Positions 52,219 through 61,767 of a DNA stretch of 64,000 nt are shown in pieces. Location of the stretch: contig NZ_CP115784.1 in assembly GCF_027913215.1 (NCBI RefSeq), forward strand, positions 3,047,501 to 3,111,500, written 5' to 3'. The notes below the pieces were generated by a model that saw nothing but the letters and a program-made list of their open reading frames with translations, was not told the origin of the DNA and did no database searches. This DNA comes from Paracoccus aerodenitrificans (GTDB lineage Bacteria; Pseudomonadota; Alphaproteobacteria; Rhodobacterales; Rhodobacteraceae). Position numbers and translations under genes: made by a program. How positions within the stretch are numbered: position 1 is the stretch's first letter; each line of letters opens with the position of its first letter.

Positions 52219-53216
52219 CGGCGAATCCGATCCGTCCGACCATTCCTTTCGACGGGCAGGGGAAGCATCACGGCTTCCTGCGTCTGCCCTATAGCCGCAA
52301 TGACAGTGCCTGGGGCAGCGTCATGATCCCGATCACGGTGATCGCGAACGGGCAAGGCCCGACCGCCCTGCTGACCGGAGGCAATCACGGCGACGAATAT
52401 GAGGGTCCCATCGCGCTTCAGCAGCTTGCCTGGGAGATCGCGCCTGAACAGGTCTCTGGCAGGGTGATTATCGTGCCCTATATGAATTATCCCGCCTTCC
52501 GGGCAGGCACGCGGGTCAGTCCCATCGACAGTGTGAACCTCAACCGTGCCTTCCCGGGCCGTCCTGACGGCACGGTGAGCCAGAAGATTGCGAATTATTT
52601 CAACGATGTGCTGACGCCAATGGCGGATATTGTGCTTGATTTCCACTCGGGCGGGAAAACGCTGGATTTCCTGCCCTATGCCGCTGCGCATTATCTGGAA
52701 GACAAGGACCAGCAGAGCAAGTGCGTGGCCGCGATGAAGGCATTTGGCGCACCGTATTCGATGATGATGCTGGAAATCGACGCGGTTGGGATGTTCGATA
52801 CTGCCGTCGAAGTTCAGGGTAAGGTGTTCGTGACGACCGAACTGGGCGGTGGCGGCACGGCCTCGGCGCGGACGGCAGAGATCGCCATCCGGGGGGCAAA
52901 GAACCTGCTGCGCCACACGGGAATCCTGACAGGTCAGATCGAGGCGGGCGAAAGTACCATGCTGGACATGCCCGGCGACGAATGTTTCCATTTCGCGGAG
53001 CGCGACGGGCTGTTGCATATGCTTGTCGATCTGGGCGACCCGGTCACGGCAGGTCAGCCAATAGCGCATATCTGGGCACCCGACCGCACTGGCGTCGCCC
53101 CGGTCGAGGTCAGGGCCAATCGTGACGGCATCCTCGCCGCCCGGCATTTCCTCGGTCTCGTGCAAAGCGGCGACTGCCTTGCGGTGATAGCTGTCACTCA
53201 GGGCCTTTCGGAATAA
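52215..53216 (+). CDS. doeB: N-acetyl-L-2,4-diaminobutyrate deacetylase DoeB (EutE)
   Basis: A 333-residue zinc hydrolase of the aspartoacylase/succinylglutamate desuccinylase family. Zinc ligands: GGNHGDEYEGPIAL (His and Glu) and VLDFHSGGKTLD (His). Removes acetate from the DoeA product, giving diaminobutyrate for DoeD. ATGA overlap with doeA; last gene of the plus-strand operon. The 173-bp gap after it holds no clear terminator. Confidence 0.9.
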   Translation: MTANPIRPTIPFDGQGKHHGFLRLPYSRNDSAWGSVMIPITVIANGQGPTALLTGGNHGDEYEGPIALQQLAWEIAPEQVSGRVIIVPYMNYPAFRAGTRVSPIDSVNLNRAFPGRPDGTVSQKIANYFNDVLTPMADIVLDFHSGGKTLDFLPYAAAHYLEDKDQQSKCVAAMKAFGAPYSMMMLEIDAVGMFDTAVEVQGKVFVTTELGGGGTASARTAEIAIRGAKNLLRHTGILTGQIEAGESTMLDMPGDECFHFAERDGLLHMLVDLGDPVTAGQPIAHIWAPDRTGVAPVEVRANRDGILAARHFLGLVQSGDCLAVIAVTQGLSE

Positions 53217-53389
53217 GCCTGAGATACAAGATCAGCTTCTCCCGATTGCGCAACTTCCGTATTCATTCCCGGAATCCAGCAAAGCCATCAACCTTTGCTT
53301 AATCTTTCGCGCGTAATCCGAAAAACATGCTCAGTGATCGCCGCCAGTTTTCGGCACGCTAACCATGATGACAGGATGAAGCGCGACGG

Positions 53390-54607
53390 ATGCGTGTCCT
53401 TTCGATCTTTGGAACCCGCCCGGAAGCCATCAAGATGGCTCCTGTCGTCCAGGCGCTCTCGGCAGATACAAGATTTGACAGCGCGGTTTGTGTGACCGCT
53501 CAGCACCGGGAAATGCTGGATCAGGTGCTTGATCTGTTCGGCATCACGCCTGACGCCGATCTGGATATCATGCGGCAGAAACAGGCTCTGCCGGAGATGA
53601 TGGCGTCCATGATGACCGGGCTTCAGCCGGTGCTGCGCGATATTTGCCCCGATATCGTGCTGGTCCACGGCGATACTGCCACGACGCTGGCGGCATCGCT
53701 TGCTGCCTATCAGGCACAGATCCCCATTGGCCATGTCGAGGCCGGGCTGCGGACCGGCGATCTTTACGCACCTTGGCCGGAAGAGGGCAATCGCAGGCTG
53801 TGCGGTGCGCTCTCGGCACTGCATTTCGCCCCGACAGAGGGCGCGCGCGACAATCTGCTGCGTGAAAATATCCCGGCAGAAGCGATTTATGTCACCGGGA
53901 ACACGGTGATCGACGCGCTGCTTCAGATGACGCGGCGGATCGACGCGGATGCAGGGTTGTGTGCGTCTCTGGATGCGTCGCTGCCATCGGTTGCCCCGGA
54001 TCGCCGGATCGTTCTGGTTACCGGGCATCGCCGCGAAAACTTCGGGCGCGGGCTGGAACGGGTCTGCGGCGCTCTGGCCCGGCTGGCCGATCTTTTTCCG
54101 GATGTGACGATCATTTTTCCGATGCATCTCAACCCGAATGTTCGCGATCCGGTGACAAGGCTGCTTGCGGACCGGCCGAATATTGTCCTGACCGAACCGC
54201 TGGATTATCTGCCCTTTATCCGCCTGATGAACCGGGCAGCGCTGATTATCACCGATTCCGGCGGCATTCAGGAAGAGGCGCCGGCCCTGGGCAAACCCGT
54301 CCTTGTCATCCGCGACCGGACCGAGCGACCCGAGGCGGTGGCCGCGGGAACGGTCAGGCTGGTCGGCACAGACAGTAAACGTATCATTGACGGTGCCGCG
54401 ACCCTGCTGACCGATCCGGCTGCCTATCGGAAAATGAGCGTCGCGCGAAACCCTTTCGGCGACGGAAATGCGACCGGGCGTATCCTTGACGGGCTGCTCC
54501 GCTGGATGCCGGCGTGGCGTGATCGGGCGGATCATTCTTCTTGCATCCGGGCAAAGACTTACGCAAGTTTCCCCCACAGAGGAAAACTGCAGGAAAACGG
54601 ATCGTGA
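53390..54607 (+). CDS. wecB: UDP-N-acetylglucosamine 2-epimerase (non-hydrolysing)
   Basis: A 405-residue GT-B-fold epimerase making UDP-ManNAc from UDP-GlcNAc. Motifs: [17 protein letters not shown] at the N-terminus, [46 protein letters not shown], and [19 protein letters not shown]. The product feeds surface polysaccharide synthesis. No wecC-like dehydrogenase lies beside it. The C-terminal tail after DGLLRWMP is about 25 residues longer than usual and Arg/Ser-rich, perhaps a read-through into former intergenic sequence. Confidence 0.92.
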   Translation: MRVLSIFGTRPEAIKMAPVVQALSADTRFDSAVCVTAQHREMLDQVLDLFGITPDADLDIMRQKQALPEMMASMMTGLQPVLRDICPDIVLVHGDTATTLAASLAAYQAQIPIGHVEAGLRTGDLYAPWPEEGNRRLCGALSALHFAPTEGARDNLLRENIPAEAIYVTGNTVIDALLQMTRRIDADAGLCASLDASLPSVAPDRRIVLVTGHRRENFGRGLERVCGALARLADLFPDVTIIFPMHLNPNVRDPVTRLLADRPNIVLTEPLDYLPFIRLMNRAALIITDSGGIQEEAPALGKPVLVIRDRTERPEAVAAGTVRLVGTDSKRIIDGAATLLTDPAAYRKMSVARNPFGDGNATGRILDGLLRWMPAWRDRADHSSCIRAKTYASFPHRGKLQENGS

Positions 54608-54676
54608 TATCATCTCAGTTGCAGAAGGATTTTCCGATCCCCGCCGATCTGCCCCGCCATCGCCCGGTGCCGTGCC

Positions 54677-55690
54677 ATGTCCGCGCCTGAGCCGGTAAAA
54701 CCGGGAGGCTCCGCGTTTCTTCCCCCCATCTCGCGGCTGAAGGGCGGCGTAGTCCTTTCAGCCACAATCGCCCTCGCCGCCAGTTTTCTGTCAGAGCATT
54801 ACGGTGCTCCGGCAATGCTGTTCGCGCTGTTGATCGGCATGGCGTTCAACTTCATGGCGGATAATCCAAGCACCGGGCCGGGCATCGGTTTCTGTTCCGG
54901 GACCGTGCTGCGGATAGGGGTCGCTCTGCTGGGGCTGCAACTGACCTTCGCGGACATCTCGCAACTGGGTTTTGGGGCGATACTGGGCGTGATCGTCATG
55001 CTGAGCCTGACACTTGCCGTCGGGATCGGCCTGTCGCGGCTGATGGGGCGCAGCCTTGCATTCGGCCTTTTGACCGGCGGGTCGGTGGCGATTTGCGGGG
55101 CGTCGGCGGCGTTGGCCATCGCGGCGGCCTTGCCGAAACGGCTGGTCCGCGAACAGGATGTGTTGTTTACCGTGATCGGCGTTACCGCCCTTTCGACGCT
55201 GGCAATGGTGCTGTATCCGATCCTGTTTGCTGCGCTCGGGCTGAGCGAACTTGAAAGCGGCTATCTGATAGGCGCGACGATTCATGATGTGGCGCAGGTG
55301 GTGGGCGCAGGCTACTCGATCGGGGAAGAGGCCGGTGAGATCGCGACTTTCACCAAGCTGCTGCGTGTCTCGATGCTTCCGCTGGTGCTGATCTTCGTCG
55401 GGCTGTGCTTTCGGTCGGACAGCGGAGGAGCGGTGCGTCTGCCCGGCTTTGTCATCGCGTTCATTCTGCTGATGGTGCTGCGCAATCTGGTTCTTCTGCC
55501 CGAATGGCTGCTGACCGGCGTGTCGGGGACATCTCGCTTCATGCTGCTGACCGCGATTGCCGCGCTTGGCGTGCGCACCGCGCTTGCCCGGATCTTCGCG
55601 GCGGGTCCCCGCAATCTGATTCTGATCGGTCTGGAAACCCTTGCCCTTCTGGGAATGGCGCTGTGTCTGGCGGCGGTGCTGCGGATCTGA
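54677..55690 (+). CDS. YeiH-family putative sulfate/anion exporter
   Basis: A 337-residue membrane protein with about ten helices. Family signatures: LLIGMAFNF, RIGVALLGLQLTFADI, LTGGSVAICGASAALAIAAA, and YLIGATIHDVAQVVGAGYSI. The UPF0324/YeiH family is often annotated as a sulfate exporter on limited evidence. Located between wecB and a hydroxyacid dehydrogenase in the same direction; cotranscription is possible but gaps are 70-110 bp. Confidence 0.85.
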   Translation: MSAPEPVKPGGSAFLPPISRLKGGVVLSATIALAASFLSEHYGAPAMLFALLIGMAFNFMADNPSTGPGIGFCSGTVLRIGVALLGLQLTFADISQLGFGAILGVIVMLSLTLAVGIGLSRLMGRSLAFGLLTGGSVAICGASAALAIAAALPKRLVREQDVLFTVIGVTALSTLAMVLYPILFAALGLSELESGYLIGATIHDVAQVVGAGYSIGEEAGEIATFTKLLRVSMLPLVLIFVGLCFRSDSGGAVRLPGFVIAFILLMVLRNLVLLPEWLLTGVSGTSRFMLLTAIAALGVRTALARIFAAGPRNLILIGLETLALLGMALCLAAVLRI

Positions 55691-55803
55691 CAATCGGCGC
55701 AAGGCCCGTTTGCCGTGCCCGCATTGCGCTGCTGCACAACATCGAGGATAGTCTGGCCCATTACCTCGCCTGAGACTCCGCGCCTTCACAAACGGATTCT
55801 GTG

Positions 55804-56754
55804 ATGCAAAGACCCCAGCTTCTGACAATGACGACACCGCCCTCGCGGCTGCTTTCCGGGCTGGAGGCTGAGTATCGGCTGATACGGTGGGATGTCAGCG
55901 ACAGATCCATCTCTTTCCTGAAAGAAAACGCCGGGGAATGCCGCGCAATGCTGGTAAACGGCAATATGCGGGCGACGGTTGAGATGCTCGCGGCATTGCC
56001 GAAGCTGGAGGTGATAAGCTGCACAACCGCCGGCTATGACGGTCTGCCCGCCGATGAGCTGGCACGGCGTGGCATTGCGCTGACCAATACCTCGCCCGCT
56101 TTGCGCGACGATGTGGCGGATATGGCGATTTTGCTGATGATGGCCGGGCGCAGATCTTTTCTGGCGGCGGATGCCTATGTGCGCAGCGGAGAATGGGCGC
56201 GGCATGGTATGTTCCCGCTTCAGCGCAGCCTGAAATCCAGCCATTTGGGAATCGTGGGAATGGGGTCCCTGGGCTCCGCCGTGGCCGAGCGGGCCGGGGT
56301 ATTCGGCATGAAGATCGCCTATTGGAACCGTCGCCGGAAAGACGTGGCATGGCGATTTGAGCCGGATCTGATGCAGTTGGCCCGCGATTCTGATGTGCTG
56401 ATGGCCACAGTCGCAGGCGGGCCGGATACAGAGGGGCTGATCTCGGCCGGGATCATGAATGCGCTTGGGCCGGAGGGTCTGCTGGTCAATATCGCCAGAG
56501 GACCGGTCGTCGATGAACCCGCGCTGATCGCGGCGCTGAACGGCGGGATGCTTGGCCATGCCGCGCTCGATGTGTTCATGAATGAGCCGTCGCCGGACCC
56601 GGCCCTGACCTCGCTGCCGAATGTGACTTTGTCGCCGCATCACGCCTCGGGCACCTATGAGGCGCGGGAGGCGATGGCTCAGCTTGCAGTCGATAATCTG
56701 GCCGCGTTTTTCGCGGGCAAGGATTTGATAAGCCCGGTCCGGTTGCACGCATAG
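55804..56754 (+). CDS. D-isomer-specific 2-hydroxyacid dehydrogenase
   Basis: A 316-residue NAD(P)-dependent dehydrogenase. The nucleotide-binding turn is GIVGMGSLGSAVAERAG; the catalytic residues are Arg in VNIARGPVVDE, Glu in DVFMNEPSPD and His in LSPHHASGTYE. Likely interconverts a 2-oxoacid and D-2-hydroxyacid (glyoxylate/hydroxypyruvate-type). Start at ATG 55804; GTG directly before it is also possible. Confidence 0.88.
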   Translation: MQRPQLLTMTTPPSRLLSGLEAEYRLIRWDVSDRSISFLKENAGECRAMLVNGNMRATVEMLAALPKLEVISCTTAGYDGLPADELARRGIALTNTSPALRDDVADMAILLMMAGRRSFLAADAYVRSGEWARHGMFPLQRSLKSSHLGIVGMGSLGSAVAERAGVFGMKIAYWNRRRKDVAWRFEPDLMQLARDSDVLMATVAGGPDTEGLISAGIMNALGPEGLLVNIARGPVVDEPALIAALNGGMLGHAALDVFMNEPSPDPALTSLPNVTLSPHHASGTYEAREAMAQLAVDNLAAFFAGKDLISPVRLHA

Positions 56755-56772
56755 GCGACGCCGGGCATGACG

Positions 56773-56787
56773 CCCCGATCAACGGGG
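56773..56787 (+). terminator. weak hairpin after the hydroxyacid dehydrogenase
   Basis: CCCCG-ATCAA-CGGGG followed by TTGTG, 18 bp after the stop codon. The stem is short and there is no true T-run, so this is only a possible terminator. Confidence 0.3.
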
Positions 56788-56887
56788 TTGTGAAGTTTGT
56801 GGCCGGGCGCTAGGTCGGTTCTGTCTGGATCTCCGCTCAGGCGGTGGATGCGGCCCTGCCTCAGAATACTCCGGGAAGGCTTCTTGC

Positions 56888-57820
56888 ATGGACAGCCCCA
56901 TTCGCGGCATCGTGCTGAAATGCGCTAGCGTGACAGTGTTCACGGTGATGGCGGCCATTATCAAATCGACCTCGGAAGGTGGCGTCGGCGTGCCGCCGGG
57001 CCAGCAGGTCTTCTTCCGGTCCTTTTTCGCGATCCCGGTGATCCTGATCTGGCTGCTCTGGCGTCGTGAATTATCGGTGGGGCTGCGCACATTCCGACCT
57101 ATGGGGCATTTCTATCGCGGGATTATCGGCACTGCGGCTATGGGGCTGAATTTCTCGGCGCTTGCTTTGCTGCCCTTCCCCGAGGCCGTCGCCATAGGCT
57201 ATGCCGCACCGCTGCTGGTGGTCATTTTCGCGGCGATGTTCCTGGGCGAAAATGTCCGGCTGTTCCGCCTGTCAATGGTCGGTCTGGGGCTGACCGGTGT
57301 GCTGATCGTCCTGTCGCCCCAGATCGGACTGGGCGCGGCGCAAACCGATCTGGCGCGGAGCCTTGGCGCGGTGCTGGCCCTTGGCGGAGCGGCCTGCGCG
57401 GCACTGGCGCAGATCTTCATCCGGCGTCTGGTTCAGGAAGAACAGACCTCGGCCATCGTGTTCTGGTTCTCTGTATCGGCCTCGGTCATCGGGCTGCTGA
57501 CCCTGCCTTTCGGATGGGTCATGCCCGATGCGGGAACGCTTGCCCTGCTGGTCCTGACCGGCCTGCTTGGAGGGCTTGGGCAGATCTTCCTGACCTCGGC
57601 CTATCGCTTCGGTGAGGCCTCGCTGATCGCGCCGTTCGAATATGTTTCGATGATCCTGTCAGTTGCAATCGGCTGGCTGTTCTTCGACGAGATCGCCACG
57701 CCGGTCATGCTGGCAGGCGCCTCTCTGGTGATCCTCGCGGGGATCCTGATCATCTGGCGCGAACGTCAACTGGGGCTGGAGCGAAACCGGCAACGCAAGG
57801 CGATGACGCCGCAGGGATAG
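56888..57820 (+). CDS. DMT-superfamily transporter (EamA type)
   Basis: A 310-residue inner-membrane protein with ten helices arranged as two EamA repeats. The first repeat ends with LPFPEAVAIGYAAPLLVVIF and the second with EASLIAPFEYVSMILSVAIG, the paired proline/glutamate motifs of the family. Exports or imports a small metabolite; the substrate is unknown. GGGAAGG lies 12 bases before the ATG. Ends nine bases before the convergent sulfatase stop. Confidence 0.88.
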   Translation: MDSPIRGIVLKCASVTVFTVMAAIIKSTSEGGVGVPPGQQVFFRSFFAIPVILIWLLWRRELSVGLRTFRPMGHFYRGIIGTAAMGLNFSALALLPFPEAVAIGYAAPLLVVIFAAMFLGENVRLFRLSMVGLGLTGVLIVLSPQIGLGAAQTDLARSLGAVLALGGAACAALAQIFIRRLVQEEQTSAIVFWFSVSASVIGLLTLPFGWVMPDAGTLALLVLTGLLGGLGQIFLTSAYRFGEASLIAPFEYVSMILSVAIGWLFFDEIATPVMLAGASLVILAGILIIWRERQLGLERNRQRKAMTPQG

Positions 57821-57829
57821 GGTCGTTGG

Positions 57830-59698
57830 CTAACGTCCGATGCCATTTCCCGACAAGCTGCCCTGCACACGATGTTTCGGTGCTGGAGCAATGACCTCAA
57901 GGCCGGAATGGCCATGTGAAAGGGGCATGTCGAAGCGGAAAACCGGGCTGTTTGGCCGATATTCGTCAGTGAGTTTCAGGCGCAGATATTCTGCAGCACC
58001 GCGGATATATTCGTCGGAATCATTGGCGGCGGCGGTAACGGCTGCCAGTGAGATTTGCGGGTGCGGCGGCAGCCATGTCAGCGCTTCTATCGCACGAAGG
58101 CGCAGCCTGGGCAGGGCGGTTCCGGCGACGATCTGCGTCAGGAAGCGGATATGGGGTTCGGGATCGGCCTGCCCAAGCGCCTCGGCAAGGGAGATGCGAA
58201 TATGCAGATCCTGTTCGGATTCGAAGATACTGCTTACCTCGGTCGGCAGATCATGGCCCTCGGTGGCAAGCATCAGGACACCCTGAGCCGCCCAATAGCG
58301 AAGCACCGGTTCTGGGTCAGTGAGATATTTCAGAAAATTTTCCAGATTGGACGGGTCGCGACTGATCGCCTGTCCGGCCAGCTTCAGGACTTGCGGCAAT
58401 GGATATCGACCGGGCGCACGACTTTGATGCCAACCTTGCGGCGCCATGCCTTCCGGAATGAAGCCGTTATCGTTGATACGGATCAGATAATCGTCCAATC
58501 CCTGCCGCATGGCGATCAGCATTTCTGCGTGGGCAGGATCGTCGGCAAGATTATGGACCTCATCCGGATCATCCGCGAGATTATAGAGTTCCTCTGCCGG
58601 TTTCGTCTGCCAGAAGCGTTTCTGCTCGGGTGACAGAGTACCGGCAAGATAGCGTCGCTCATAATCCTGATAGCCGGCACCCTCCCACGCAAAGGCATAA
58701 TGCTGCCCCCAGATCCGGTGCGGGTCGTAATTGCGGATATATCTGAACCGGGCGCTTCTGAGCGTCCGCACCATGTCATTGCGCTCATCCATCCGGTTGC
58801 GGCCCGAGAAGGCGAAGTTCCGCGGTTGGACCGACGCGCCGAGGAAGGGCTGACCCTGAACCGAGTCAGGAACACCCGTCCCGACGAGGGCCGCGATGGT
58901 CGGGAAAAGATCGATTAGCGAAACCGGGCTGGCCACGCGTGATCCTGCTTGATGGGGTGACAGGTGCTGCCATTTGGCGGGGATACGAGCGATCAGCGGC
59001 ACGCGCAGCCCCTCATCGTAGCAGAACCGCTTTGAGCGTGGCAGCGGGCTGCCATGATCGGAATAATAGAGGATGATCGTATCATCGAGCAGGCCGTCTT
59101 CTTCCAACTCGTGCAGGCGTTCGCCCATATACCGATCCATCTCTGCGATGCGGTTGTAATAGCTTGCCATGACCTCCCGCATCGCCTCGCTGTCGGGCAG
59201 ATAGGCGGGCGGGGTCACGTCATCCGGCTTTACGGCACCGGAATGCTGGTCGAACATGCAGGATTCATGGGTCAGCATGGTGTTGAAAATCGCCATGAAC
59301 GGCGCTCCGGCCGGGCGGTTGCGCCAATGCGCCTTGCTGCTGCTTTCGTGCCAGATCGCATGCGGGTCGATATCGCAATTGTAATGCGTCTTGGAATTGT
59401 TGGTGCAGTAATAGCCCTGTGCCCGCAGCACCTCGGGGCAGGTCAGAAGCTCGGCCGACCAATGTGCGCTTGCTGTCATGTGATGAGCCGGGCCGCAACT
59501 TTCGGCGTGGCACCCTGTCAGGATTGCGAAGCGCGAGGGCGCACAGACAGGCGAGGTACAGAAGGCCGCATCGTAAGTGATGCCTTCGCGGGCGAGGCGG
59601 TCGATATTCGGCGTCGCTGCATGTTGATCGCCGTAAGCGCCAAGCCAGGGCGGGCAGTCTTCGCTGACCAGACACAGAATATTCGGGCGTTGGGTCAT
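57830..59698 (-). CDS. sulfatase, heparan N-sulfatase-like, with C-terminal HEAT-type repeats
   Basis: A 622-residue type I sulfatase. CAPSR (Cys about residue 52, in FCTSPVCAPSRFAILTGC) is the site of conversion to formylglycine. Metal-site motifs are LVSEDCPPWLGAYGD and IILYYSDHGSPLPRSK. The SED start resembles the sulfamidase subgroup. Residues about 490-610 are helical HEAT-like repeats (LRYWAAQGVLMLA, RISLAEALGQADPEPH, RLRAIEALTWLPPHP). No signal peptide is seen, so it acts in the cytoplasm, after import. Start ATG at 59698 overlaps the ATPase stop. No formylglycine-generating enzyme is in view. Confidence 0.88.
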   Translation of the reverse strand: MTQRPNILCLVSEDCPPWLGAYGDQHAATPNIDRLAREGITYDAAFCTSPVCAPSRFAILTGCHAESCGPAHHMTASAHWSAELLTCPEVLRAQGYYCTNNSKTHYNCDIDPHAIWHESSSKAHWRNRPAGAPFMAIFNTMLTHESCMFDQHSGAVKPDDVTPPAYLPDSEAMREVMASYYNRIAEMDRYMGERLHELEEDGLLDDTIILYYSDHGSPLPRSKRFCYDEGLRVPLIARIPAKWQHLSPHQAGSRVASPVSLIDLFPTIAALVGTGVPDSVQGQPFLGASVQPRNFAFSGRNRMDERNDMVRTLRSARFRYIRNYDPHRIWGQHYAFAWEGAGYQDYERRYLAGTLSPEQKRFWQTKPAEELYNLADDPDEVHNLADDPAHAEMLIAMRQGLDDYLIRINDNGFIPEGMAPQGWHQSRAPGRYPLPQVLKLAGQAISRDPSNLENFLKYLTDPEPVLRYWAAQGVLMLATEGHDLPTEVSSIFESEQDLHIRISLAEALGQADPEPHIRFLTQIVAGTALPRLRLRAIEALTWLPPHPQISLAAVTAAANDSDEYIRGAAEYLRLKLTDEYRPNSPVFRFDMPLSHGHSGLEVIAPAPKHRVQGSLSGNGIGR

Positions 59699-61767
59699 GC
59701 GATTTGCCTCTTGCTGGCTGTCATGGCCACCTGTGCGGCCTCTTCCGGGAAATGGCAGGCGGAAACATGCCCCTGCGGACCTGCCAGAGATGGCGGTGTG
59801 TCCATGCAAATCCGGCGATCGGGCCGCGCTGCCGGGCCGATCGGGCATCGTGTGCGGAAACGGCATCCCGATGGCGGAGTGCGGGGGTTCGGCGGATCGC
59901 CTTTCAGGATTGCCTTGCGGTTCATCGCCTCGGGGTCCGGTTCCGGACGCGGCGTCGATGACATCAGCACCGCCGTATAGGGATGGCGCGGATTGGCATA
60001 GACCTCTTCGGCGGGGCCTTCCTCGACGATCTGGCCCAGATACATCACTGCAACACGGTCGGACAGGTGCCGGACGACGGCAAGATCATGGGCAATGAAC
60101 AGCACCGCCAGATCCAGCTTGTCGCGCAGATCGGCAAGGATATTGATGACCTGCGCCTGAATCGAGACATCAAGCGCGGAAACCGGCTCATCGCAGATCA
60201 GCACCTTCGGCTCGACCGCAAGGGCACGGGCGATGCCGATACGCTGACGCTGACCTCCCGAGAACGCTTTCGGATAGCGGTCGAGATAGCTTTCCTCCAA
60301 CCCGACCAGCATCATGAGACGGCGGCATTCGGCCTCGCGTTGCGCCGCTGGCAGGCCGCGCTGTTCCAGTGCTTCCGAGAGGATCTGCCGGATGGTCAGG
60401 CGCGGGTTCAGCGACGCATAGGGGTCTTGAAAGACATATTGCACGGTCTGCCGGACATGACCCGTGGCTGCGGCATCAAAATCCGTGACGTCCTTGCCTG
60501 CGACTGTGATCGTCCCGCTGGAAACAGGGTTGATGCCGACAACGGCGCGCGACACGGTGGTTTTGCCGCAGCCGGATTCCCCGACCAGCCCGACGGTCTC
60601 ACCCGGCCTGACCTTCAGGCTGACACCGTCCACCGCAAAGAATGGCGGTTCGCGGCGCAGCAGACGACGTTTTGAGCCGAAATCGACGCGGAGATCCCTG
60701 AGTTCGAGGATCGGCTCGACAGGGCGATCTGCATGTGCGGCATGGCTATCCGCCTCTTCGTTGGGGGCGGGATCATCCGGTAAGCCGCCTTCGCGCTGCG
60801 CGATCAGGCAGGCGGATTCGATTCCCGGGTGCGAGGGAATGACCTGCAGTTCGGGCAATAGCTGCCCACAAATATCCTCCGCCATCGGACAGCGCGGATG
60901 AAAGGCGCAGCCTCCGGGAAGGTTGGCAAGGGCAGGTGTTGCACCGGGAATAGCGGGCAGGCGCGATTGTTTGTGGCCTTCGATCCGTGGCATCGAGCGC
61001 AGAAGCGCACGGGTATAGGGATGCTGAGGTGCCGCGAAAACATCAGGAACGGTGCCGCGTTCGATCACGCGGCCGCCATACATGACGATCACATCGTCGC
61101 AAAGTTCGGCCACGACGCCCATGTCATGTGTGATCAGCACCACGGTAACACCCAGCCTGTCGCGAAGATCGACCAGCAGCCGCAGCACCTGCGCCTGAAT
61201 GGTCACATCAAGCGCGGTGGTCGGCTCATCGGCGATGATCAGGGATGAGGAATTGGCAAGCGCGATGGCAATCACCACCCTTTGCCGCATGCCACCGGAA
61301 AACTCATGCGGAAATTCGTCGATCCGCTTTTCCGGATCGGGAATGCCGACCTGCCGGAGCAGTTCCAATGCGCGTTCGCGGGCTTTGGCTTTGGGATGAC
61401 CGTGGACGATCAGCGCTTCCTCAATCTGCCACCCTATGGTTTTGACGGGGTTCAGCGCGGCTTGCGGGTCCTGAAATACCATTGCGATATCGCGTCCCCG
61501 CACCGCCCGCATCTCTTCCTCTGGCAGGGTGGTCAGCTCACGTCCCTGCAGCGAAATTGCGCCCTGCGCGATCTGGCCGCCTTCCGGGACCATGCGCATG
61601 ATCGATTTTGCTGTCAGCGACTTGCCCGATCCGGATTCCCCGACGATGCCGAGGATGCGGCCTTTCTGCACGCCAAACGATACGTTATGGAGCGCACGCA
61701 GTTCTTTGCCCGGCTGTCCGAAGCTGACAACGAGGTCGCGGACTTCAAGAAGGGTCTCGGAACTCAT
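59695..61767 (-). CDS. double ATPase of a peptide/nickel-type ABC importer (DppDF fusion)
   Basis: A 690-residue protein with two complete ABC modules. First: GESGSGKSLTAKSIMR, FSGGMRQRVVIAIAL, LIIADEPTTALD. Second: GESGCGKTTVSRAVV, FSGGQRQRIGIARAL, LICDEPVSALD. Each ends in the oligopeptide-type C-terminal Cys region (GGCAFHPRCP; SGCRFRTRCPIG). Both DppD and DppF roles are thus in one chain. The start at 61767 overlaps the permease stop by one base; the longer open frame to 62286 is antisense-like and not coding. Confidence 0.92.
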   Translation of the reverse strand: MSSETLLEVRDLVVSFGQPGKELRALHNVSFGVQKGRILGIVGESGSGKSLTAKSIMRMVPEGGQIAQGAISLQGRELTTLPEEEMRAVRGRDIAMVFQDPQAALNPVKTIGWQIEEALIVHGHPKAKARERALELLRQVGIPDPEKRIDEFPHEFSGGMRQRVVIAIALANSSSLIIADEPTTALDVTIQAQVLRLLVDLRDRLGVTVVLITHDMGVVAELCDDVIVMYGGRVIERGTVPDVFAAPQHPYTRALLRSMPRIEGHKQSRLPAIPGATPALANLPGGCAFHPRCPMAEDICGQLLPELQVIPSHPGIESACLIAQREGGLPDDPAPNEEADSHAAHADRPVEPILELRDLRVDFGSKRRLLRREPPFFAVDGVSLKVRPGETVGLVGESGCGKTTVSRAVVGINPVSSGTITVAGKDVTDFDAAATGHVRQTVQYVFQDPYASLNPRLTIRQILSEALEQRGLPAAQREAECRRLMMLVGLEESYLDRYPKAFSGGQRQRIGIARALAVEPKVLICDEPVSALDVSIQAQVINILADLRDKLDLAVLFIAHDLAVVRHLSDRVAVMYLGQIVEEGPAEEVYANPRHPYTAVLMSSTPRPEPDPEAMNRKAILKGDPPNPRTPPSGCRFRTRCPIGPAARPDRRICMDTPPSLAGPQGHVSACHFPEEAAQVAMTASKRQIA

